Shown here in pieces: positions 7,662 to 13,401 of a stretch of DNA of 14,630 nt. Origin of the DNA: DASYQV01 sp036005125 (GTDB taxonomy: Bacteria > Acidobacteriota > Vicinamibacteria > Vicinamibacterales > UBA2999); the NCBI GenBank assembly GCA_036005125.1, contig DASYQV010000044.1, positions 1 to 14,630 on the forward strand, written 5' to 3'. The stretch's first letter is position 1, and each line of letters starts with the position of its first letter. The position numbers and the translations under genes are program-made. The notes below the pieces were generated by a model that searched no databases, was not told the DNA's origin, and saw only the letters and a list, made by a program, of their open reading frames with translations.

Positions 7662-8785
7662 CGATCAACCTCCCCCAGGACGATGTCGATCGAGCCGATG
7701 AGCGCCACCACGTCCGCGACCAGATGACCTTTGACGAGCCGGGGCAGCCCCTGGAGGTTGCAGAACGACGGCGGTCGCACGCGGAACCGGTATGGCGTCA
7801 CCGACTTTCCGTCGGCGACGATGAAGTAGCCGAGCTCGCCTTTGGGCGACTCGATCGCGTGGTAGGTCTCGCCAGCAGGCGGCTTGATGAGGCGCGGCAC
7901 CTTGCCGACGATGGGCCCTTCGGGCAGCCCTTCGATTGCCTGCCGGATGATGCGCACCGACTGGCGGAATTCCTCGATGCGTACGAGGTAGCGGTCGTAG
8001 GTGTCGCCCGCCTTGCCGATCGGCACCTCGAAATCCATCTCGTCGTACGCGGCGTAGGGCTCGTCCTTCCGGATATCGTGTTTCACGCCCGATCCGCGAA
8101 GCGCCGGCCCCGTGAGACCGATCGCGATGGCGTCTTCAGCCGAGATCACGCCGATGCCCTTGGTCCGCTCCAACCAGATGCGGTTATTCGTCAGGAGCTG
8201 CTCGTAGTCGACGAGCTTCTGCAACAGGATGTCGCAGAACGCCAGCACCTTCTTGTCCCAGCCGGGCGGAATGTCGAGCGGCAGCCCACCGATGCGCATC
8301 GAGTTGTACGTGAGCCGGGCGCCGCAGAACTCCTCGAAGAGGTCAAGGATCAATTCGCGCTCGCGGAACGCGTACAGGAACACGGTCATCGCGCCGATAT
8401 CCATCGCGTGCGTACCAAGCCAGAGGCAGTGGCTCGCGATCCGCTGCAGCTCGCACATAACCGTGCGCAGATACCGCGCCCGGCGCGGCACCTCGAGCGA
8501 CATCAGCTTCTCGACCGTCTGACAGTAGCCGACGTTGTTCGTCGCGGCGGCCACGTAGTCCATGCGATCCGTGATCAGAACAATCTGCGTCCAGTCGCGG
8601 CTCTCACAGAGCTTCTCAATCCCGCGATGCAGATATCCGATCACCACATCGGCGCCGATGACGCGCTCGCCATCCAGCCGCAGCACCACCCGCAGCACGC
8701 CGTGCGTGCTCGGATGCTGCGGCCCCATGTTGAGGACGAGCTCGTCGGTGTCGAACATGGGTTGCGGCTGGGTTGCTGGTTCCAT
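7658..8785 (-). CDS. nuoD: NADH-quinone oxidoreductase subunit D (49-kDa type)
   Basis: A 375-residue peripheral subunit that forms the quinone-binding pocket together with NuoB and relates to [NiFe]-hydrogenase large subunits. Visible family motifs are LNMGPQHPSTHGVLR (18-32) with the quinone-site histidine loop, GYLHRGIEKL (50-59), TDRMDYVAAATNN (72-84) with the pocket tyrosine, THAMDIGAMTVF, and the C-terminal SFCNLQGLPRLVKGHLVADVVALIGSIDIVLGEVDR region (in parts). The ATG at 8785 is preferred over an upstream TTG inside the repeat because GAAAGAGG lies a few bases before it. No separate NuoB gene accompanies it. A 269-bp gap of heptamer repeats separates it from nuoC. Confidence 0.97.
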   Translation of the reverse strand: MEPATQPQPMFDTDELVLNMGPQHPSTHGVLRVVLRLDGERVIGADVVIGYLHRGIEKLCESRDWTQIVLITDRMDYVAAATNNVGYCQTVEKLMSLEVPRRARYLRTVMCELQRIASHCLWLGTHAMDIGAMTVFLYAFRERELILDLFEEFCGARLTYNSMRIGGLPLDIPPGWDKKVLAFCDILLQKLVDYEQLLTNNRIWLERTKGIGVISAEDAIAIGLTGPALRGSGVKHDIRKDEPYAAYDEMDFEVPIGKAGDTYDRYLVRIEEFRQSVRIIRQAIEGLPEGPIVGKVPRLIKPPAGETYHAIESPKGELGYFIVADGKSVTPYRFRVRPPSFCNLQGLPRLVKGHLVADVVALIGSIDIVLGEVDR

Positions 8786-8808
8786 TGCGCCTCTTTCACT
8801 CCGCGCAC

Positions 8809-9055
8809 AGGTCAAAGGTCAAAAGTCAAAGGTCAAACGTGAGGTCAGGTCAAAGGTTCTAAGTCCAGGTACAAGGTACAGGTCAAAGGTATCGGTGCAA
8901 GGTCAAACATGTCGACCCGCGACCCAGACCCGCGACCTGGACCTGCAACCTGCCCTTAGCACCTTGACTTTGACCTTGACCTACACACTTTGACCTCACT
9001 TTTGACCTTTGACCTTTGACCTTTGACCTACTCGATTGACCTTTGACCTTTGACC
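8809..9055. repeat. Large GGTCAAA/TTTGACC heptamer inverted-repeat element between nuoC and nuoD
   Basis: Four heptamers in exact 7-bp phase form the left arm: GGTCAAA at 8810 and 8817, AGTCAAA at 8824, GGTCAAA at 8831. They are followed by CGTGA, GGTCA, and GGTCAAA at 8848. A zone of 13-bp period (units like CAGGTACAAGGTA) and further diverged copies runs to about 8910. The polarity then inverts: TTTGACC at 8989, 9001, 9008, 9015, 9022, 9042 and 9049. The arms can pair over roughly 100 bp with interruptions around a loop near 8912-8935. The nuoC stop codon sits at the right edge of the element. It fills the whole nuoC-nuoD gap except the nuoD leader. Confidence 0.9.
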
Positions 9056-9063
9056 TACTCGAT
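9009..9063. repeat. Tandem duplication (27-bp period) spanning the nuoC stop codon
   Basis: Bases 9009-9036 match 9036-9063 when shifted by 27, ending in GACCTACTCGAT at 9025-9036 and again at 9052-9063. The copy at 9036-9063 contains the last nuoC codons and its stop. The other copy lies beyond the stop as a non-coding duplicate. The unit combines coding end and heptamer sequence, so the repeat arm has grown by copying the gene end. Confidence 0.85.
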
Positions 9064-9738
9064 CTCGGCCTCTGTCGCGGCCTGTTTCAGTTTGAGCCAG
9101 TCGAGCGGGCTCTCCATCAGCAGCTCGCCCGGTCCCTCGAGCGGATAGTCCTTGCGCTGCGGATGTCCCTGCCAATCCTCCGGCATGAGGATACGGCGCA
9201 GGTCGGGATGACCGACGAACGCCACGCCAAACAAATCGTACACCTCGCGCTCGAGCCAGTTGGCCGAAGGCCAGATGCCGGTCACCGATGACACCGGCTC
9301 GCCCTCGCCCGCGCGCACCTTCAGCCGGACGCGCCGGCGATCGCGCACCGAATAGAGAGCGTACACGACGTCGAAACGCTGCGCCCGCGGCGGCCAGTCG
9401 CTGGCCGTCACGTCCGAGCAGTGATCGAAACCGGCGGCGCGCAGATGACGCGCGACGTCCAGGAGGCGGGCCGCTGGCACGATGACCGTCCAGTCACCGA
9501 CAAAGTAGCTGAGCTGCGTCACGCCACCGGTCACCGCGGTTTGCAGCTCGGTGATGAATGACGGCACGGGCACATCAGCGGGCGGCGGCGGGTCGGGTGG
9601 ACCAACTGGCGCTGCCGGCGGGGGTGGCGGTTTGTGCTCGGCCTTCGGCGCGCCGCCGGCTGCAGCCGGTCTGGACGCCGGCGCGGCTGGCTTCGGTGGT
9701 GGCGGCTTCGGCGGAGGAGGCGTTTTGGGTTCGTCCAT
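9055..9738 (-). CDS. nuoC: NADH-quinone oxidoreductase subunit C with proline-rich N-terminal extension
   Basis: A 227-residue protein whose residues from about 60 form the NuoC (30-kDa) domain of the peripheral arm, scaffolding NuoD and NuoB. The signature is clear: WLEREVYDLFGVAFVGHPDL (161-180), RRILMPEDWQGHPQRKDYPL (181-200). Residues 1-59 are low complexity, with about 27 prolines (PPPPKPPPPKP near the start), absent from ordinary NuoC; this looks like a disordered tail. The ATG at 9738 is preferred over the upstream in-frame start, which lies inside the repeat. No Shine-Dalgarno is visible, since heptamer repeats run up to within about ten bases of the ATG. It is not a NuoCD or NuoBC fusion: the C-terminus stops normally. 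Confidence 0.95.
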   Translation of the reverse strand: MDEPKTPPPPKPPPPKPAAPASRPAAAGGAPKAEHKPPPPPAAPVGPPDPPPPADVPVPSFITELQTAVTGGVTQLSYFVGDWTVIVPAARLLDVARHLRAAGFDHCSDVTASDWPPRAQRFDVVYALYSVRDRRRVRLKVRAGEGEPVSSVTGIWPSANWLEREVYDLFGVAFVGHPDLRRILMPEDWQGHPQRKDYPLEGPGELLMESPLDWLKLKQAATEAEIE

Positions 9739-9746
9739 ACAAGCAA

Positions 9747-9947
9747 GGTCAAAGGTCAAATGTCAAAGGGCAAAGGTCAGGTCAAAGGTCTAGGTGTAGG
9801 TTCAAGGTGCAGGTCCAAGGAGCAGGTCCAAGGTGCAGGTCGCAGGTGTAGGTTCAAAGTGCAGGTCCAAGGTGCAGCCAGCCTCAACCTTACCTTTGAC
9901 CTTTGACCTTTGACTTTTGACCTTCGTCTGACCTTTGACCTTTGTCA
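9747..9947. repeat. Second GGTCAAA/TTTGACC heptamer inverted-repeat element, between nuoA and nuoC
   Basis: The left arm has heptamers in phase at 9747 and 9754 (GGTCAAA), 9761 (TGTCAAA) and 9768 (GGGCAAA), then GGTCA and GGTCAAA at 9780, the same order as in the element on the other side of nuoC. Inside are six in-phase 13-bp units of the type GTGCAGGTCCAAG (9794-9871). The right arm has TTTGACC at 9895 and 9902, TTTGACT at 9909, TTTGACC at 9916, TCTGACC at 9927 and TTTGACC at 9934. The arms are complementary in polarity, so the transcript could fold into a long interrupted hairpin. The nuoA stop codon (9945-9947) lies in a diverged last unit. Confidence 0.9.
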
Positions 9948-10301
9948 AGCCCACTCCAGCGCGCCCTTCTTCCACGCGTAGATGAATCCCACGACCAGGA
10001 TCAATAGAAACACAACCATCTCGATCAACCCGAAGATCCCGAGCCGCTCGAGGACGACCGCCCACGGAAACATGAACACGGTCTCGACGTCGAAAATCAC
10101 GAACAGCATCGCGACCAGGTAATAGCGAATGCTGTAACGGTCGCGCGCGTCGGTCCTCGGCTCGATCCCGCACTCGTACGGGTCGAACTTGACCTTGTTG
10201 TACTTGTTGGTCTGCAGCAGCCGGGAAGGGATGAGGGTGACGATCGCGAACCCGATAGCGACAATCAGGAAAAGGACGACGGGGACGAACTCAAGCGGCA
10301 T
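9945..10301 (-). CDS. nuoA: NADH-quinone oxidoreductase subunit A
   Basis: A 118-residue, three-helix membrane subunit bordering the quinone chamber. The diagnostic motifs are FDPYECGIEP (39-48) and RYYLVAMLFVIFDVETVFMF (59-78) followed by PWAV, containing the conserved acidic pair of the second helix. It is the first gene of the operon, about 130 nt downstream of a predicted start site. The leader has no strong Shine-Dalgarno, only a loose AGGG about 10 bases before the ATG. nuoB, which normally follows, is absent: the next gene is nuoC, after 206 bp of repeats. Confidence 0.97.
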   Translation of the reverse strand: MPLEFVPVVLFLIVAIGFAIVTLIPSRLLQTNKYNKVKFDPYECGIEPRTDARDRYSIRYYLVAMLFVIFDVETVFMFPWAVVLERLGIFGLIEMVVFLLILVVGFIYAWKKGALEWA

Positions 10302-10441
10302 CGTGGCACACCCTGTCGCGGGTCACAGCATCTCCACCGGGTCTGCCCCTCGCTGCGGGCGACACCCGGAACACCTCATCGAGCTGTCGGGACGCCCGGG
10401 AACAGCGAAGAATCTGGAGGAACCGGGCCGAAAGTCGCGTG

Positions 10442-10470
10442 TTTATAACATGCGACCCCTGGGGTGTCAA
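10442..10470 (-). promoter_or_regulatory. Predicted sigma70-type promoter of the nuo operon
   Basis: On the minus strand a perfect -35 box TTGACA (10470-10465) is separated by exactly 17 bp from TATAAA (10447-10442). The spacer contains the palindrome CCCCAGGGG. Transcription would start near 10435, leaving a leader of about 130 nt before nuoA. The two boxes match consensus closely in a GC-rich background, which makes chance unlikely. Confidence 0.75.
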
Positions 10471-10549
10471 CCGAGCGCGGCGACGAAACGTGTCGCAGAC
10501 TGGAGACATAAGTGCCATGTTTTCAGCAGCTTTCAGCGATGGACCCGGC

Positions 10550-10579
10550 TTGACGCTCGTCGGGAGCCGAACCTATACT
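10550..10579 (+). promoter_or_regulatory. Predicted sigma70-type promoter of the vWFA-ccsA-hemA unit
   Basis: TTGACG (10550-10555) and TATACT (10574-10579) are spaced by 18 bp. The predicted start near 10586 leaves a leader of about 28 nt before the ATG at 10614. It faces away from the nuo promoter. Confidence 0.65.
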
Positions 10580-10613
10580 GAGAACCGCCCGTTGCCTGTC
10601 TATCGAGTCCCAT

Positions 10614-11510
10614 ATGAACGTCATACCGCGTGCGCTCCTGAGCGTGGCTGTGCTCGCGACGATATCTCCGTCAATTATCGCGCTGAGGGCCCAGACCGAC
10701 GCGCGCGAGCGTGCCATGTACGTCAGCGTGGTGAACGACGCTGGCGAGCCGGTGGAGGGACTCCCACCCGAGGTGTTCATCGTACGTGAGGACGGCGTCC
10801 GGCGCGAGGTCCTTCACGTGTCCCGGGCGACCGAGCCGATTCAAATCGCGCTGCTCGTCGACAACAGTGGGGCGGCCGCCGATCACATCGTGCATATCCG
10901 CGCCGGGCTGACCGCGTTTGTCGACGCGATGCACGCGCAGCACGACATCGCGCTCATCGGCCTGGCCGACCGGCCGACGATTCTGGTGGACTACACCCGG
11001 AACCGGGAACTGCTGATGCGCGGAATCGGGCGGGTGTTCGGCATGGCCGGGAGCGGCATGACGCTGCTCGACGCGCTCGTCGAGACCGGCCGGGGCCTCG
11101 AGAAGCGCGAGAGTCCGCGCGCGGTTCTCCTGCCGGTGCTGACCGACGGCGTCGAGTTCACCAATCTGTACGATCGGACCGTGATTGACGCGCTCAAGAA
11201 GAGCGGAGCCGCGCTTTATGCGGTCACGATCGGCACGTTCGCGCCTGGCCCTCGGGACGAACTGCGCTACCGGGCGATCGTCCTCGATGAGGGACCGCGC
11301 GTCACCGGCGGACATCGTGAAACGTTGTTGAGCAGCACCGCCGTGGAGCAGGCGCTCAAAAAGATGGCGCGCGAGCTGTCTTCGCAGTACAAGGTGGTCT
11401 ACAGTCGGCCGCCGTCGCTCATCCCGCCTCAGAAGTTCGAGGTGAGCGTGACCCGGCGGGGACTCACGGCGCGGGGAACGCCGGAGCGCGGAAAGCAGGT
11501 GCCTAGGTGA
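10614..11510 (+). CDS. Exported vWFA-domain protein, Acidobacteria type, with degenerate MIDAS
   Basis: A 298-residue protein with a basic N-terminus and hydrophobic stretch (about 6-24), consistent with a signal peptide or membrane anchor, then a short beta-rich segment (YVSVVNDAGEPVEGLPPEVFIVREDGVRREV) typical of Acidobacteria vWFA proteins, then a vWFA domain from about residue 75. The metal-site loop reads VDNSGAA (82-88), so the second serine of DxSxS is alanine; the later Thr150 (GSGMTLLDA) and Asp178 (LTDG) are kept. ELSSQYKVVYSRP (254-266) matches the conserved end of the family. Likely envelope-located; substrate unknown. No strong ribosome site is seen. It overlaps the next gene by 4 bp. 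Confidence 0.85.
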   Translation: MNVIPRALLSVAVLATISPSIIALRAQTDARERAMYVSVVNDAGEPVEGLPPEVFIVREDGVRREVLHVSRATEPIQIALLVDNSGAAADHIVHIRAGLTAFVDAMHAQHDIALIGLADRPTILVDYTRNRELLMRGIGRVFGMAGSGMTLLDALVETGRGLEKRESPRAVLLPVLTDGVEFTNLYDRTVIDALKKSGAALYAVTIGTFAPGPRDELRYRAIVLDEGPRVTGGHRETLLSSTAVEQALKKMARELSSQYKVVYSRPPSLIPPQKFEVSVTRRGLTARGTPERGKQVPR

Positions 11511-12445
11511 AGGTCAGACGTCTCGCTGGTGCATTTGTCACCGTCACGCTCGTGGCGGCCGTGGCCGTCACGCTCAGTCGAGCCCAGGATCGCCAGCGAC
11601 CCTCCTTCCGCGCCGGCATCGACATGGTCTCGCTCACCGTCACCGTCACCGACACCTCCAATCATTATGTGACGGACCTCGACCAGTCGGACTTTAACGT
11701 GTTCGAAGACGGCGTTCGGCAGGACGTCACCTTCTTCAACAAGCGGCAGCTCCCGATCGCGCTGTCGCTGCTGCTGGACAGCAGCGCGAGCATGGAAGAC
11801 AAGATCGACATGCTGCAGACGGCCGCCATCAATTTCGTCCATCGCCTCAAACCCGTGGACGTGGCACAGATCATCGACTTCGACAGCCGTGTCGAGGTCC
11901 GCCAGAACTTCACGTCGAACCAGGAGGCGCTCGAGGCCGCCATCCGTCAGATATCCGCGGGTGGATCGACCTCCCTTCACAACGCGATCTACATCTCGCT
12001 GAAGGAGCTGAAGAAAATCCAGGCGCGTTCCGACGATGACGTGCGCCGTCAGGCGTTGATCGTCTTCAGCGACGGCGAGGACACGTCGAGCCTGGTGTCG
12101 TTCGACGAGGTGCTGGACGTGGCCAAGCGGTCGGAGACGGCGATCTACACGATCGCGCTGCGCTCGCCGGAGCCGTCGCATTCGAAGGGATTCCGGGAAG
12201 CGGAGTTCACGATGCGCCAACTGGCGCAGGAGACGGGCGGCCGCCCGTTCTTCCCCAACCGCATCGAGGACCTGAACGGGGTCTACGGCCAGATCGCGGA
12301 CGAGCTCTCCAGCCAGTACACCATCGGCTATACGTCCAAGAATCAGCTTCGGAACGGGGCGTGGCGGCGGCTCGTGGTTCAGGTGGCGAGGCCCAACGTG
12401 GTGCCACGGGCGAAAAAGGGCTACTACGCGCCGACGGCCCACTAA
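11507..12445 (+). CDS. Exported vWFA-domain protein, Acidobacteria type, with intact MIDAS
   Basis: A 312-residue paralogue of the preceding protein. It has an N-terminal hydrophobic segment (about 8-22) ending before AQ, a likely signal peptide, then VSLTVTVTDTSNHYVTDL and the DFNVFEDGVRQDVTFF motif of this family, then a vWFA domain from about residue 83. The metal-ion-dependent adhesion site is complete: Asp91-Ser93-Ser95 in LLDSSASMED, Thr155 in GGSTSLHNAI, Asp189 in VFSDGEDTSS. ELSSQYTIGYTSKN precedes a C-terminus ending GYYAPTAH, as in related proteins. The start is GTG at 11507, overlapping the upstream stop (GTGA), so the pair is coupled and may work as a heterodimer. Function unknown. 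Confidence 0.9.
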   Translation: MKVRRLAGAFVTVTLVAAVAVTLSRAQDRQRPSFRAGIDMVSLTVTVTDTSNHYVTDLDQSDFNVFEDGVRQDVTFFNKRQLPIALSLLLDSSASMEDKIDMLQTAAINFVHRLKPVDVAQIIDFDSRVEVRQNFTSNQEALEAAIRQISAGGSTSLHNAIYISLKELKKIQARSDDDVRRQALIVFSDGEDTSSLVSFDEVLDVAKRSETAIYTIALRSPEPSHSKGFREAEFTMRQLAQETGGRPFFPNRIEDLNGVYGQIADELSSQYTIGYTSKNQLRNGAWRRLVVQVARPNVVPRAKKGYYAPTAH

Positions 12446-12462
12446 CCAGTCCCTGCGGACTC

Positions 12463-13287
12463 ATGAACGCTCTTCCCCTGGTTTTCTACATCGCGGCCGG
12501 TGTCGCCTACGCCATGCACTTCGCGCGTCGGAACGCGACGGCTGGCCGTGCCGCGACAGCGCTCCTCCTGTTCGGGGCGCTCGTGCACACCTTCGTCATC
12601 GGCATGCAGACGATGGAAGTGCGGGACGTGCCGTTCGCCAACCCGTCGCGGGCCGTGTCGACGTTCGTCTGGATGCTGACCCTCTCGTACTTGTACACGG
12701 AGTTGACGACGGATGAGCGGTCGATGGGCGTGTTCATCTTGCCGATCGTCATCGCCCTGCAGATTCTGCCCGCGCTCAATCCCGGAGTGGAGCGCTCCGA
12801 CCCGCTGCTGGACAGCGCCTGGTTCTGGGTGCACGTCTCGTCGCTGCTGTTCGCGTATGCCAGCTTCGCCCTGGGCGGCGTGCTGGGGCTCACGTACGTG
12901 CTGCAGTTCAAGGAGATCAAGAAGAAGCACCTCGGGTTCTTCTACACCCGACTGCCGTCGCTGCAGGTGCTCGACATCATGAACTCGAGGGCCGTGACCG
13001 TCGGCTGGATCTTCATGACGGCCGGGGTCGTTGTTGGCGTCATCTGGGCGACGCAGGCGCGTGCCGCGACGCCGTACAATCCCCGCGCGCAGGCGTTCTC
13101 GCTCGACGACCCGAAGATTCTGGTGGCGGTGCTCATCTGGGTTTTCTACTCGTTCGCGGTCATCGCGCGGGGCACGATGGGCTGGCACGGCCGGCGCGCG
13201 GCGTGGCTCTCGGCGCTGGGGTTCGCGATCGTGCTACTGAGCCTTCTCCCGATCAACTATTTCGTGACGACGAGCCACACGTTCTGA
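12463..13287 (+). CDS. CcsA/HemX-family cytochrome c assembly-like membrane protein
   Basis: A 274-residue polytopic membrane protein with about eight hydrophobic segments. Family features are the early GALVHTFVIGMQT (38-50), SAWFWVHVSSLLFAYASFALGG (118-139) with a conserved histidine, and a C-terminal NYFVTTSHTF close to the usual last histidine. CcsA proteins have a tryptophan-rich WWD heme-handling motif; at the matching place (about 194-218) this protein has VIWATQARAATPYNPR then LDDPK, without those tryptophans. That points to a HemX-like protein rather than a full heme-delivery CcsA. HemX influences HemA level in Bacillus, and hemA follows here. The start is chosen at ATG 12463, 17 bp after the previous stop; upstream in-frame starts would overlap the vWFA gene by more than 80 bp and lack homology. 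Confidence 0.85.
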   Translation: MNALPLVFYIAAGVAYAMHFARRNATAGRAATALLLFGALVHTFVIGMQTMEVRDVPFANPSRAVSTFVWMLTLSYLYTELTTDERSMGVFILPIVIALQILPALNPGVERSDPLLDSAWFWVHVSSLLFAYASFALGGVLGLTYVLQFKEIKKKHLGFFYTRLPSLQVLDIMNSRAVTVGWIFMTAGVVVGVIWATQARAATPYNPRAQAFSLDDPKILVAVLIWVFYSFAVIARGTMGWHGRRAAWLSALGFAIVLLSLLPINYFVTTSHTF

Positions 13288-13394
13288 AGTGGACAAGTCG
13301 AGAAGTGGAAAGCGGAAAGTAAGGTAAGAGTACCCGGGCTCAGCATGAATGCACTTTTTCGTTACTTTTCCACTTTCCACCTTCTCCACTTTTA
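13287..13394. repeat. GTGGAAA/TTTCCAC heptamer inverted-repeat element between ccsA-like gene and hemA
   Basis: The left arm starts in the stop codon of the previous gene: AAGTGGA at 13287, then GTGGAAA at 13305 and GCGGAAA at 13312 in phase, then GTAAGGT. The right arm reads GTTAC, TTTCCAC at 13367, TTTCCAC at 13374 in phase, then CTTCTCCACTTTT. The arms are complementary (AAGTGGA..GTGGAAA..GTAA) around a loop at about 13326-13360 that contains CCCGGG. The design resembles the elements flanking nuoC but the heptamer differs. The hemA ATG (13402) lies eight bases past it. Confidence 0.85.
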
Positions 13395-13401
13395 ATGTGG
13401 A

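Larger units (their letters stand above)
10302..10613. other. Divergent intergenic region between nuoA and the vWFA operon
   Basis: This 312-bp stretch holds no supported gene; its short reading frames are antisense or out-of-frame with no recognisable product. It carries back-to-back sigma70-like promoters with -35 boxes about 80 bp apart, one for each strand. The nuo leader (about 10302-10435) is unusually long and GC-rich but shows no riboswitch I recognise. Confidence 0.75.

Noticed and set aside
8786..8815. Upstream TTG start extending nuoD by ten codons
   Set aside because: The extension lies in the repeat element and has no family match; ATG 8785 has a GAAAGAGG ribosome site close by.
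8809..9060. AGGTCAAAGGTCA resembling a eukaryotic nuclear-receptor DR1 site
   Set aside because: The sequence coincidence is real, but the flanking genes are clearly bacterial, so such receptors are irrelevant here.
9055..9738. NuoBC or NuoCD fusion to explain missing nuoB
   Set aside because: Residues 1-59 of NuoC are proline-rich low complexity without the cysteines of NuoB, and nuoD is a separate complete gene.
8809..9947. CRISPR array
   Set aside because: Repeats are 7 or 13 bp and contiguous with no unique spacers of about 30 bp, polarity inverts in the middle, and no cas genes are present.
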